A stretch of DNA of 64,000 nt from G963667675 sp963667675 (GTDB taxonomy: Bacteria > Chloroflexota > Dehalococcoidia > Lucifugimonadales > UBA3495), in contig OY763929.1 in the NCBI GenBank assembly GCA_963667675.1, positions 2,356,001 through 2,420,000 of the forward strand, written 5' to 3'. Below, one piece after another: positions 15,884 through 24,857 of this stretch. The notes under the pieces were generated by a model. The model made no database searches. It worked only from the letters and a program-made list of their open reading frames with translations, and was not told where the DNA came from. How positions within the stretch are numbered: position 1 is the first letter of the stretch; the number at the start of each line of letters is the position of its first letter. Both the position numbers and the translations under genes were made by a program.

Positions 15884-17986
15884 TTAAACGTCTAGGTTCT
15901 TCACGCTTCTGGCGTGGGCGTGTATGAAACTCTTGCGGGGCGCTACTTCTTCACCCATTAACGTGGTGAAGACGTTGTCGACCTCCACTGCATCTTCGAC
16001 TTTGACCGCCGGCATCTGCCGCGTCTCAGGGTTCATCGTCGTTTCCCAAAGTTGCTCGGGGTTCATCTCACCTAGGCCCTTGTAACGCTGTAATCTAACG
16101 TTCCGTTGCCCGTTGAGTTGTTCGAGCATCTCCTCTTTTTCCGGCTCGGAGTAAGCGTACTGGATTTTCTTGCCTACCTCAACCCTGTACAACGGGGGTT
16201 GAGCGATGTACAAGTATCCGTAGTTTATCAACTCCGGCATCCGGCGGAAGAAAAAGGTCAGCATCAATGTACGGATGTGGGACCCATCCACGTCCGCATC
16301 GGTCATGATGATGATTTTATGGTACCTGATTTTGGTAGGGTCGAACTCCTCGCCTTCACCGGCGCCGACCGCGGCCACGATGGCCCGTATCTCTTCATGG
16401 CCTAGAATCTTGTCTGGCTGCTTTAGCACTCGCTCCACGTTCAGGATTTTGCCCTTCAGGGGCAGGATTGCCTGGAAACGCCGGTCCCGACCCATCTTCG
16501 CCGAACCGCCGGCTGATTCTCCTTCCACTATATAAAGCTCGGACTTGGAGGGGTCCCTCTCTGCGCAGTCGGCCAACTTGCCCGGCAGCGACGTCCCGTC
16601 CAGAGCGTTCTTCCGAATTACCAGTTCCCGGGCCCGCTTCGCCGCCTCCCTGGCCTTCTGCGACGTTAGACATCGCTCGATAATCCGCTTGCTCTCTTGA
16701 AGGTGCTCCTCCAGGTAACGGCTCAAGCCCTCGCTGACCACCGAGTCGACAACGCTGCGGACTTCCGCGTTCCCCAGCTTAGTCTTGGTCTGCCCTTCGA
16801 ACTGCGGGTCAGTCAGCTTGACGCTTATGACCGCCGAAAGCCCTTCCCGCACGTCGTCCCCGATCAGGTTGGGCTGGTCGTCCTTGATGAAACCCTGCTT
16901 GCGCGCATAGTCGTTAATCACCCTGGTCAGGGCTGAACGGAACCCCGTGAGATGCGTTCCCCCTTCCTGAGTGTTTATGCAGTTGGCAAAGGAATATACC
17001 GTCTCGGTGAAGCTGTCGTTGTACTGGACTGCAACCTCTACCAAGGTGTCGTCCAGGGTCTTCTCGTAGTAGAAGGGGGCAGGCTGCATCACCCTCCGGT
17101 TGCGGTTTACGTTGCGCACCAAGTTGGCTATGCCGCCGTCGAAGTAATATGTCCTTTCCGAGTCCCCGCGGCGCTGCTTCTGGTGCCACCGGCTGGTAAA
17201 TCCGATCTCCAGGCCCCGGTTGAGGTAAGCAATCTCCTTGAAGTGGGCCGTCAGCGTATCGAAGTCGTATTCAATAACCGGGAATATTTCCGGGTCCGGC
17301 CTGAATGCGATAGTCGTTCCATGGTCGTCCGACTTGTCCCCCTTTACCAGGTTACCCAAAGGCTGCCCTTGCGAATATTCCTGGTAATAGTGCCGCCCGT
17401 CCCGGTGCACCTCGGCCTTCAGGTGTTTGGAAAGGGCGTTGACCACAGACCCTCCCACGCCGTGCAGCCCACCGGTGACCTTATATGCCCCGCCTCCGAA
17501 CTTGCCGCCGGCGTGCAGGGTGGTCATCACCGTCTCCAGGGCCGTCTTGCGCGTGGTGGGGTGAATGTCGACGGGGATCCCCCTGCCTTCGTCGGTGACG
17601 GTTATAAGTCCATCCTCATCGATAGTAATCTCCACCCGGTCGCAGTAGCCCGCCATGGCTTCGTCTACTGCGTTGTCCAGGATTTCGTAGATCAAATGGT
17701 GCAGCCCGCGCTGGTCGGTGCTGCCGATATACATTCCCGGCCTAACCCTGACTGCTTCCAACCCTTCTAGGACTTGTATATCTTTGGCGGTGTACTCCGC
17801 CGTGGTGTCCGTCTTGGCGTCCACCTTACCGTTCGCCGTGGCGCCCGCCTTGCCGTTCGCCTTGTTGTTCGACGCGGTGTCCGCCTTATTGTCCGCTGCG
17901 GTGTCCGCCTTGTTGTCCACCGTGGTATCGGCTGTGGGGTCCGCCTGGGCGTCCTCGGAGTAGTCCAACGTTAGCTGTTGTTGCAT
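15884..17986 (-). CDS. gyrB: DNA gyrase subunit B
   Basis: A 700-residue ATPase subunit of the enzyme that introduces negative supercoils. The GHKL ATPase domain begins near residue 75 (VRPGMYIGSTDQRGLHHL), with DNAVDEAMAGY, the DEGRGIPVDIHP loop and GGLHGVGGSVVNALS. The transducer follows, then the Toprim part with EGESAGGSAKMGRDR, MTDADVDGSHIRTL and the C-terminal RYKGLGEMN. GyrB rather than ParE is favoured by overall pattern. Unusual is a 60-residue N-terminal extension of Asp/Lys/Ala/Thr repeats (DNKADTA-like), reading as a disordered leader before TAKDIQVLEGLEAVR. No gyrA lies nearby. Confidence 0.93.
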   Translation of the reverse strand: MQQQLTLDYSEDAQADPTADTTVDNKADTAADNKADTASNNKANGKAGATANGKVDAKTDTTAEYTAKDIQVLEGLEAVRVRPGMYIGSTDQRGLHHLIYEILDNAVDEAMAGYCDRVEITIDEDGLITVTDEGRGIPVDIHPTTRKTALETVMTTLHAGGKFGGGAYKVTGGLHGVGGSVVNALSKHLKAEVHRDGRHYYQEYSQGQPLGNLVKGDKSDDHGTTIAFRPDPEIFPVIEYDFDTLTAHFKEIAYLNRGLEIGFTSRWHQKQRRGDSERTYYFDGGIANLVRNVNRNRRVMQPAPFYYEKTLDDTLVEVAVQYNDSFTETVYSFANCINTQEGGTHLTGFRSALTRVINDYARKQGFIKDDQPNLIGDDVREGLSAVISVKLTDPQFEGQTKTKLGNAEVRSVVDSVVSEGLSRYLEEHLQESKRIIERCLTSQKAREAAKRARELVIRKNALDGTSLPGKLADCAERDPSKSELYIVEGESAGGSAKMGRDRRFQAILPLKGKILNVERVLKQPDKILGHEEIRAIVAAVGAGEGEEFDPTKIRYHKIIIMTDADVDGSHIRTLMLTFFFRRMPELINYGYLYIAQPPLYRVEVGKKIQYAYSEPEKEEMLEQLNGQRNVRLQRYKGLGEMNPEQLWETTMNPETRQMPAVKVEDAVEVDNVFTTLMGEEVAPRKSFIHAHARSVKNLDV

Positions 17987-18084
17987 ATCACCCTATCCCG
18001 TCCACTATCGAAATGACCCTTGGAGGGGTCGTGCCTGACCGGCCAAGCGCGGAGAGTAAACTCCACTTTAAACAAATCCTATAT

Positions 18085-18093
18085 ATTATACCA
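18085..18093 (-). promoter_or_regulatory. extended -10 promoter of gyrB
   Basis: Read on the minus strand this is TGG-TATAAT, an extended -10 element, about 100 bases upstream of gyrB in an A/T-rich patch. No clear -35 element is seen. Confidence 0.5.
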
Positions 18094-18176
18094 GAAACGA
18101 AGCTAAATTGCCCGCCCAACCTACAACTTATGTCCACCGTCTCGGTGCTTTGGAACTCCCGCCTGCCAACCGTCTC

Positions 18177-18548
<372 letters not shown>

Positions 18549-18610
18549 CTCAGTCCTCCTATGACGGTAATTTGTTCCCTTTGCGGCCGCCAGCCAGGCG
18601 TCAGTCGCAT

Positions 18611-20515
18611 TCAGGCCGTTACCGGGACCAGCGTCCCATCGATCATCACTATCCCGTCCTCGCACCGGCACTCCACCAGGCCTCCGCCGAACTGCTCCTG
18701 GTACTGGTGGGCGTAGAGCCCATACCGCCCCAAAAGCTCCTCATGAGTGCCCTGTTCAACAATGCGGCCCCGGTCGACGACGTAAATCACGTCTGCCGCC
18801 ACTATCGTCGACAGTCGGTGGGCGATGGCAATGGTCGTCCTGCCCTTCATCAAGGGCTCCAGGGCCGCTTGAATGTACCTCTCACTTGAGATATCCAGGG
18901 CTGAGGTCGCTTCGTCCAGTATCAGTATCTTGGGTTGATGCAGGATCACGCGGGCGATCGCCAGCCGCTGCCGCTCGCCGCCCGAAAACCGGTAGCCCCG
19001 CTCCCCAACCACCGTATCGTACCCTTCCGGCAATTCCATGATCCTGCTGTGGATGAAGGCCGCTCTGGCCGCCTCCTCTATCTCCTCCTGGGTGGCGTCA
19101 GGCGCGCCGTACCGCAGATTGTCCCGGACGCTGGTGTGGAACAGGAAGCTGTCCTGGGTAACGTACCCGATCAGCCTGGACAGAGAGGCAAGATAGACGT
19201 CCCGCACGTCCACCCCGTCGATCCGCACCGCACCCTCCGTCGTATCGTACAGCCTGGAGAGCAGGTACGTAATGGAAGTCTTGCCTGCCCCGCTGGGTCC
19301 AACGAAAGCGACCAACTGACCCGGCGCGGCGTCGAAGCTGATGCCGTCCAACGCCCATTGCGTCCCCTGGTCCGCCGCCTCCACATTGGACCCTTCTGCC
19401 AACTCAGGGCCGTACCTCAGCCGTACGGATTCGAAAGTGACCCTGCCCCGGGTTTCCTCGGGTTTGAGGTCAATAGCATTGGGCGAGTCGGTAATCCTGG
19501 GCGCGATGTCCAGATACCCGAATATCCGCTCGAAAAGCGCTAAAGAAGACTGTATCTCCACCATCACTTGCAGGAGACTACCGACGGGGAAGTAAAGCCG
19601 CGCTTGCAGCGTCGTGAACGCCACTATAGTCCCCGCAGTGATTCCCGCCGGCCCGCCTCCCGAGATCAGGTACCCCGCCAAAAGGTAGATGACCACTGGC
19701 GACCCGGAAAAGAAAATCTGCATCACCGCCCAGAAGTATTGGCCGGTGGTCTGCTGGCGCACCGATAGGTCGGAAAGCCTCTGGTTTTCTTCGTTGAACC
19801 TCCGGATCTCCTGGTCCTGCCGCCCGAAGATCTTTGACAACGTAATTCCCGATACCGAAAGCGTCTCCTGGGTTATGGCCGACATCTCCGCCCTGGATTC
19901 CTGGGCCTCTGCGGTCACCCGTCTACGTCGCTGCCCGATGTATCGCGACATGACTGCGAAAAATGGCACCGTGCCTATGGCTATGAGGGTCAACTGCCAC
20001 GACAGGATAGACATGGCTACCAACGTGCTGAGAAATATGACGCCATTCGATAGGGAGTCGGAAATCGTGTTGGTGACCACCGTCTGAACGCCGCCCACGT
20101 CGTTGGCCACACGGGACTGAATTTCTCCTGTCCTGGTGTCCGTGAAGAAGCTGAGCGGTTGTCTCTGCAGGTGCCGGTACAGGCGCGCTCTCAGGTCCTG
20201 CATGACCCTTTGCCCAACCATATTGGTCAGGTATGTTTGCCAGACCCCCAGTAAACCCGCGACGACGGTAATCCCCACCATCACCGCGGCCAGAACCCAA
20301 AGCAGACCAAGGTCTGGCCCTCCTTCCTCAGGAAAGAGGGCTTTGTCGAACACCTCCCGGATTAGCAGCGGGTTTACTACCCCTACTCCCGCCGTAACCA
20401 GAATCAGCAAGCCCACCAGGGCCACCACCGGCCAGTAGGGAACGAATGCCCCGCAAATGCGGCGCACCAGCCCCTCGGTCCGTGCCCCCTCGCCTTCTCC
20501 GGCCTCTGTGTTCAC
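18611..20515 (-). CDS. ABC exporter, fused permease and ATPase
   Basis: A 634-residue half-transporter that would dimerise into a multidrug or lipid exporter. Six membrane segments occupy roughly residues 28-330, including the ESRAEMSAITQETLSVSG coupling helix. The ATPase domain has Walker A GPSGAGKTS, the Q-loop IGYVTQDSF, the signature FSGGERQRL, Walker B ILILDEATSAL and the switch AHRLSTI. An unusual insert of charged residues (ELAEGSNVEAADQGTQ) lies between the first ATPase strands. The C-terminus extends about 25 residues past the usual end. Cargo cannot be inferred from context. Confidence 0.92.
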   Translation of the reverse strand: MNTEAGEGEGARTEGLVRRICGAFVPYWPVVALVGLLILVTAGVGVVNPLLIREVFDKALFPEEGGPDLGLLWVLAAVMVGITVVAGLLGVWQTYLTNMVGQRVMQDLRARLYRHLQRQPLSFFTDTRTGEIQSRVANDVGGVQTVVTNTISDSLSNGVIFLSTLVAMSILSWQLTLIAIGTVPFFAVMSRYIGQRRRRVTAEAQESRAEMSAITQETLSVSGITLSKIFGRQDQEIRRFNEENQRLSDLSVRQQTTGQYFWAVMQIFFSGSPVVIYLLAGYLISGGGPAGITAGTIVAFTTLQARLYFPVGSLLQVMVEIQSSLALFERIFGYLDIAPRITDSPNAIDLKPEETRGRVTFESVRLRYGPELAEGSNVEAADQGTQWALDGISFDAAPGQLVAFVGPSGAGKTSITYLLSRLYDTTEGAVRIDGVDVRDVYLASLSRLIGYVTQDSFLFHTSVRDNLRYGAPDATQEEIEEAARAAFIHSRIMELPEGYDTVVGERGYRFSGGERQRLAIARVILHQPKILILDEATSALDISSERYIQAALEPLMKGRTTIAIAHRLSTIVAADVIYVVDRGRIVEQGTHEELLGRYGLYAHQYQEQFGGGLVECRCEDGIVMIDGTLVPVTA

Positions 20516-20619
20516 TTCCTCAGAAACGCCTTTATAACGCTCGTCTTGGTTACAGTCGTGACGCGATTGTCCTTAGCTAAACGCAGAGCAACCCCTCCGG
20601 GGCCCCGTCTCCCGCGGTC

Positions 20620-21075
20620 CTAGCTCCCTTCCCCACCGGTTCCTAGACCTTCCGTCCCGGAGTAGTAGCACCGCCCGGTGCGCAGGCTGTCCAGGGCATA
20701 CTCCATCGGCCGGAAAAGGGGCTGAGGCAGATCGTCAAGAAGAAACCATCGCAAGTCCGACAAACCAGACCTCGCCGTCGGCCGGGGCTCCTGGACTCCT
20801 ATGTCCCCCAGGAATTCTATGTCCACGTAATGCTTCCCGTAGGCCAAGATGTTGCTGACACACAAGAAGCTAAGTTCTCCAACAACCAGCCCCAACTCCT
20901 CCAGCGCCTCCCGGCGGGCGCACTCCTCCAACGACTCTCCCATTTCCAGGTGCCCCCCTGCCGAGCCCCACGCTCCCTCGCCATGAGACCCATGGCGTCT
21001 GGCCAGTAACACCCGGCCGTCGCGGACGAATACCACCCCCACTCCCACTTGCGGCCGCCGCGGCGTCCCGGTCAT
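20620..21075 (-). CDS. NUDIX hydrolase
   Basis: A 151-residue NUDIX-fold pyrophosphohydrolase. The NUDIX box is complete: GGHLEMGESLEECARREALEE spans it, with the metal-binding glutamates in REALEELG. The N-terminus VGVGVVFVRDGRVLLARR and the segment GKHYVDIEFLGD resemble MutT/ADP-ribose pyrophosphatase relatives that act on nucleotides. Substrate not predictable. It stands 104 bases upstream of the ABC exporter on the same strand. Confidence 0.88.
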   Translation of the reverse strand: MTGTPRRPQVGVGVVFVRDGRVLLARRHGSHGEGAWGSAGGHLEMGESLEECARREALEELGLVVGELSFLCVSNILAYGKHYVDIEFLGDIGVQEPRPTARSGLSDLRWFLLDDLPQPLFRPMEYALDSLRTGRCYYSGTEGLGTGGEGS

Positions 21076-21150
21076 GAAGCCGAGTATAGCATGGCCGGCA
21101 GAGACCCACAGGGCGCGCCGGGACGGCCTATACTAGCCGTGCAAACTTGC

Positions 21151-21159
21151 TGGTATAAT
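21151..21159 (+). promoter_or_regulatory. extended -10 promoter of the thiolase gene
   Basis: TGG-TATAAT, a perfect extended -10 element, 55 bases upstream of the thiolase ATG. No good -35 element is seen. Confidence 0.5.
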
Positions 21160-21213
21160 CCCGGATAGTCCTTCATCAATACCCTTGGGCATTGGCCCGT
21201 TAGAGAGGCTCAC

Positions 21214-22491
21214 ATGGCAACAGTAACCAAGAAACGCCAGCTTGGAAGGCAGGTATCGATAGTGGGCGCCGGCATGACGTCCTTCGGGGCATTCCAGGAC
21301 CTGACCAGCCGGGACCTCTTCGCAGCCGCCTTCCAGGACCTGCTGGACAACATGGACCAGGGCATCGACGTAGAAGACATCGAGTGCGGCTATCTGGGCA
21401 ACTACTCCTCCGATCTGTTCGAGGGTCAGGGCCACACCGCTCCCCTCATGGCCGATTGGCTGGGCATGACGCCTACTCCCGTCACCCGCGTCGAAAACGC
21501 CTGCGCCAGCAGCGGCAGCGCCCTGCGCGAGGGTGTCATGGCCATTGCCTCGGGTATGTACGACATTGTCCTGGTGGGCGGCGTCGAGAAGATGACCAGC
21601 CTGCCCACCGAGGAAGTAACCGACGTTTTGGCTACCGCCGCCGACGGGCTGTACGAGGTGCCCGCCGGCCTCACATTCCCGGGCATCTTCGGCACGATAA
21701 CCAAGGCCCACATGGACCGCTACGAGACCAGCCTGGACCACCTGCTGAGAGTTGCCATCAAGAACCACCGCAACGGCGCGCTCAACCCCAAAGCCCAGTT
21801 CAACGTCACCATCATGGACCTCATGGAACGCCGCAAGGCCAGGGCCGTGGAACGGGGCCAGCCGGAACCCGGTTGGCGGGACGAGATGGACTTTCTCAAC
21901 GACCCCCGGGCCAACCCCTGGATCGCCTGGCCTCTGCGCCTCTACGACTGCGCGCCCATCAGCGACGGCGCATCCTGCGTCCTGTTGGTTGCATCCGAAC
22001 TGGCTTCCAGCTTCACCGACAAGCCGGTCCACGTCGCCGGCACCGGCCAGGCCTCAGGCCGCCCTCTCCACGACGCCGCGGAACTTACCTCCCTGTCTGC
22101 TGCCAAGATAGCGGCGGCCCAAGCCTACGACATGGCCGGCGTCACACCCAAAGACATCGACGTGGCCGAAGTGCACGACTGCTTTACCATGGCCGAGATC
22201 GTCGCCTCCGAGGACATAGGTTTCTTTGCCCCCGGCGAAGGGTCGAGGGCCGTGGACGAGGGCCGGACTGCCCTCACCGGAGACCGCCCCATCAACACCT
22301 CCGGCGGCTTGAAGGCCAAGGGCCACCCCGTAGGCGCATCGGGAGTCGCCCAGGTCATCGAGATTTTCCACCAACTCCGTGGAGAGGCCGGCCCCCGGCA
22401 GGTCCCCAACCCGGACGTGGAATTGGGCCTCACCCACAACGTCGGCGGCACCGGGGGCACCTGCGTCGTCAACATCCTCCGGCGGGGTTAG
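21214..22491 (+). CDS. thiolase-family protein (SCP2-like acetyl-CoA acyltransferase)
   Basis: A 425-residue thiolase-fold protein. The nucleophilic Cys97 lies in VENACASSGSALREG. The later motifs EVHDCFTMAEI, GGLKAKGHPVGASG and NVGGTGGTC supply the catalytic His and the second Cys region. This is the branch related to the lipid-transfer-protein thiolases, which usually needs a partner DUF35 protein; the DUF35 gene follows after eight bases and completes that pair. Likely reactions are Claisen condensation or retro-aldol/thiolytic cleavage of an acyl-CoA, as in steroid side-chain degradation; the substrate here is unknown. The same stretch also has a long overlapping open frame, which is a by-product of high GC. 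Confidence 0.9.
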   Translation: MATVTKKRQLGRQVSIVGAGMTSFGAFQDLTSRDLFAAAFQDLLDNMDQGIDVEDIECGYLGNYSSDLFEGQGHTAPLMADWLGMTPTPVTRVENACASSGSALREGVMAIASGMYDIVLVGGVEKMTSLPTEEVTDVLATAADGLYEVPAGLTFPGIFGTITKAHMDRYETSLDHLLRVAIKNHRNGALNPKAQFNVTIMDLMERRKARAVERGQPEPGWRDEMDFLNDPRANPWIAWPLRLYDCAPISDGASCVLLVASELASSFTDKPVHVAGTGQASGRPLHDAAELTSLSAAKIAAAQAYDMAGVTPKDIDVAEVHDCFTMAEIVASEDIGFFAPGEGSRAVDEGRTALTGDRPINTSGGLKAKGHPVGASGVAQVIEIFHQLRGEAGPRQVPNPDVELGLTHNVGGTGGTCVVNILRRG

Positions 22492-22499
22492 GACTTATC

Positions 22500-22916
22500 A
22501 TGACCGACAGCGCCAAAGACTTCACCGGGGCCTCTTACTTCGCCTTCCTGAAAGACGAGAACAAGCTAATGGGTGTGAAGTGCCGCGGGTGCGGCCACCT
22601 CTCGGCGTTGCCCCGGCCCGTTTGCCTCAAGTGCCGCTCCAGGGACGTCGAATGGCATGAGTTCACCGGTAGAGGCGCCCTGGCCACGTTCACCTGCATA
22701 TCCGCCGCCCCCGCATCCATGGTCCAGAAAGGCTACGGCATGAAAAACCCCTACTGCGTCGCTGTGGTAGACCTTGAAGAGGGCCCAAGGGTCAGCGCCC
22801 TCATCCTTGGCGTAGACGGCAGCAACCCCCAGGACATCAAAACAGGCATGCGCCTGGTCCTCGACACCTCAGACTTGGACCCCGAAAACCCCGGCCTCAT
22901 CTTCCGCCCCGCCTGA
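22500..22916 (+). CDS. DUF35 OB-fold protein with zinc ribbon, thiolase partner
   Basis: A 138-residue protein starting at ATG 22500, eight bases behind the thiolase stop. An N-terminal helix is followed by a zinc ribbon with C28-x2-C31 and C42-x2-C45, then an OB fold (GRGALATFTCI to LVLDTSDLDPENPGLIF). Such proteins form heteromers with SCP2-like thiolases and bind the acyl-CoA. A decapitated copy of this gene lies at 23741-24044, and the gene's last bases are the start of a 61-base tandem repeat. Confidence 0.88.
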   Translation: MTDSAKDFTGASYFAFLKDENKLMGVKCRGCGHLSALPRPVCLKCRSRDVEWHEFTGRGALATFTCISAAPASMVQKGYGMKNPYCVAVVDLEEGPRVSALILGVDGSNPQDIKTGMRLVLDTSDLDPENPGLIFRPA

Positions 22917-23021
22917 CCCGAAACCGCCGGTCTACCCCTGGCCGGCGAGTCCCAGCCTGATCTTCCGCCCCGCCTGACCTGAAACCGCTGGTCTACCCCT
23001 GGCCGGCGAGTCCCAGCCTGA
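22900..23021. repeat. 61-base tandem duplication at the DUF35 3' end
   Basis: Two copies, 22900-22960 and 22961-23021, nearly identical. The first copy contains the DUF35 stop codon; the second repeats the last codons and the stop as untranslated sequence. The rest of the 22917-23282 gap holds a terminator and no gene. Confidence 0.8.
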
Positions 23022-23195
23022 CTTGCCGTCCAGCCGCCCGAATAAATGATCTTGCCCCGTATCTCCCCTCACTGGGCAGCGCCCAACGGCTAAACCTCGA
23101 CTCCTGCGGGGGCCTCCACAGACCTCCTCGCCTGCCTGAGCGAAACCTCGCGCTCCCCAGTCCACTCCTCCAGTCCACTCCTCCACTAAAGCAGT

Positions 23196-23232
23196 GAAGA
23201 GGCGTGCGTCGCTTGGCGACGCACGCCTCTTC
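23196..23232. terminator. bidirectional terminator hairpin, copy 1
   Basis: A perfect 17-base-pair stem (23196-23212 with 23216-23232) and a TTG loop, between the convergent DUF35 and VOC genes. Flanks (CTAAAGCAG on the left, GCTTCCAGGGCGGGTGGG on the right) recur at the second terminator, but the stem sequence does not. There is no T-run on either side. Confidence 0.65.
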
Positions 23233-23282
23233 GCGCTTCCAGGGCGGGTGGGCGGGAACAACGGGTGGGCGGGGTTTGGGGG

Positions 23283-23711
23283 CTAGTCCAATCCCCTGGT
23301 CCCCACCCAGCCGGTCTCCGACACGTCGATAATCACCCCGTCGGGCCCGCTGTACTTCACTTCGACGTTGGACTTTCGGTGCTGGCCCATCCCGATGTTC
23401 AAGGCCTGGTTGATATCGTCCCGGGGCTGCGCCGTAGCGGCCTCCATCTTCTTGGCTATCTCCTCCAGGCTCTCCACTTCGAAGCCGATGTGATGTATGC
23501 CGCTGTAGTCCACGCCTCGCTCGGCCCCCGCCGCCTGCTCGCTCTTGAAGTCCAGGATGGCCATGTTGATGTTGCCGTCGCTTAGAAAGCAGCCCCTGGC
23601 CGTGGGGCCGTCAATCTCGGCCACTTTCCTCAGGCCGAACACTTCCTCGTAGAACTTGGCCGTCTTTTCCGAGTCCTGTGTCGCAATGGCTATGTGCTTT
23701 ATCTGTGCCAT
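23283..23711 (-). CDS. VOC family protein, copy 1 of three
   Basis: A 142-residue vicinal-oxygen-chelate protein resembling methylmalonyl-CoA epimerase/glyoxalase. It begins AQIKHIAIATQDSEKTAKFY with the metal-binding His6, has the second-module IHHIGFEVESLEEIAKKM and ends DGVIIDVSETGW with the expected acidic ligand. It differs from copy 2 by a single residue (Thr/Met near position 93), so the duplication is recent. The start ATG 23711 is preceded by GGAGGAGCAAG. Substrate unknown. Confidence 0.85.
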   Translation of the reverse strand: MAQIKHIAIATQDSEKTAKFYEEVFGLRKVAEIDGPTARGCFLSDGNINMAILDFKSEQAAGAERGVDYSGIHHIGFEVESLEEIAKKMEAATAQPRDDINQALNIGMGQHRKSNVEVKYSGPDGVIIDVSETGWVGTRGLD

Positions 23712-23740
23712 GTCTTGCTCCTCCTGTCTTCGCTCCGTTC

Positions 23741-24044
23741 CCGGCCCGTTTGCCTCAAGTGCCGCTCCAGGGACGTCGAATGGCATGAGTTCACCGGTAG
23801 AGGCGCCCTGGCCGCGTTCACCTGCATATCCGCCGCCCCCGCATCTATGGTCCAGAAAGGCTACGGCATGAAAAACCCCTACTGCGTCGCTGTGGTAGAC
23901 CTGGAAGAGGGCCCAAGGGTCAGCGCCCTCATCCTTGGCGTAGACGGCAGCAACCCCCAGGACATCAAGACCGGCATGCCCCTGGTCCTCGACACCTCAG
24001 AACTGGACCCCGAAAACCCCGGCCTGATCTTCCGCCCCGCCTGA
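23741..24044 (+). pseudogene. 5'-truncated copy of the DUF35 gene
   Basis: The sequence from CCGGCCCGTT onward repeats 22613-22916 with few changes, up to the same stop codon. It lacks the first 38 residues, including the first zinc-binding Cys pair, the start codon and the ribosome-binding site, so it should not make a working protein. It was created by the segmental duplication that also copied the VOC gene. Confidence 0.85.
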
Positions 24045-24134
24045 CCAGAAGCCGCGCCTGGTCCGAAGCCGCCAGCATACCCCCTGGTCTCCAAACTCTT
24101 ACGCGCTTGAGAGTCTACCCCTCCAGTAAAGCAG

Positions 24135-24173
24135 CAAATAGGGCTGCGAGGCGACGCCTCGCAGCCCTATTTG
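24135..24173. terminator. bidirectional terminator hairpin, copy 2
   Basis: A perfect 19-base-pair stem (24135-24153 with 24155-24173) around a single central base. It has the same position and flanks as the 23196-23232 hairpin, but an unrelated stem sequence. Confidence 0.65.
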
Positions 24174-24202
24174 TGCTTCCAGGGCGGGTGGGTGGGATTT
24201 AA

Positions 24203-24631
24203 TCAGTCCAGCCCCCTGGTTCCCACCCAGCCGGTCTCCGACACGTCGATAATCACCCCGTCGGGCCCGCTGTACTTCACTTCGACGTTGGACTTTCGGT
24301 GCTGGCCCATCCCGATGTTCAAGGCCTGGTTGATATCGTCCCGGGGCTGCGCCATAGCGGCCTCCATCTTCTTGGCTATCTCCTCCAGGCTCTCCACTTC
24401 GAAGCCGATGTGATGTATGCCGCTGTAGTCCACACCTCGCTCGGCCCCCGCCGCCTGCTCGCTCTTGAAGTCAAGGATGGCCATGTTGATGTTGCCGTCG
24501 CTCAGAAAGCAGCCCCTGGCTGTCGGGCCGTCAATCTCGGCCACTTTTCTCAGGCCGAACACTTCCTCGTAGAACTTGGCCGTCTTTTCCGAGTCCTGTG
24601 TCGCAATGGCTATGTGCTTTATCTGTGCCAA
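24203..24631 (-). CDS. VOC family protein, copy 2 of three
   Basis: A 142-residue VOC protein identical to copy 1 except for one residue; the description of motifs there applies (His6, HHIGFEVE, DVSETGW). Its upstream leader has diverged and lacks the GGAGGAG of copies 1 and 3, having TTCTCC-type sequence on the plus strand instead (GGAGAAG on the coding strand). Upstream of it lies a 3' remnant of the ThDP-enzyme gene, showing that this copy derives from the arrangement still seen at copy 3. Confidence 0.85.
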   Translation of the reverse strand: MAQIKHIAIATQDSEKTAKFYEEVFGLRKVAEIDGPTARGCFLSDGNINMAILDFKSEQAAGAERGVDYSGIHHIGFEVESLEEIAKKMEAAMAQPRDDINQALNIGMGQHRKSNVEVKYSGPDGVIIDVSETGWVGTRGLD

Positions 24632-24699
24632 TCTTCTCCTTCTGTCTTGGCTCCCTTCCCGGCCCGCTATCCCGTATGCGGACCCAACTGCAACGCCTG

Positions 24700-24757
24700 C
24701 GCTATGCGCCGGCCAAGTCTTTCTTCAGGTCGGCGATCATTTGCGGCACCGGAGGCG
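24700..24757 (-). pseudogene. 3' remnant of the ThDP-binding enzyme gene
   Basis: About 58 bases closely match 25358-25415, the last codons and stop of the sulfopyruvate-decarboxylase-like gene. They are followed by a partial right flank of the terminator element (GCTTCCAGGGCGGGTGGG from about 24788). It marks the edge of a segmental duplication. Confidence 0.75.
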
Positions 24758-24857
24758 TGCACCGGTTGGCGGCGCACCCCTCTTTGCGCTTCCAGGGCGG
24801 GTGGGTGGGAATCAAAAGTGGGTGGGCGAGAATAAACGGGTTGGCGGGGTGTTTAAG

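Noticed and set aside
21384..22499. Long open frame overlapping the thiolase gene and running into DUF35
   Set aside because: Its product is Arg/Pro/Gly-rich low-complexity sequence without family features, and it overlaps a clear thiolase; only the last 138 codons, from ATG 22500, are real.
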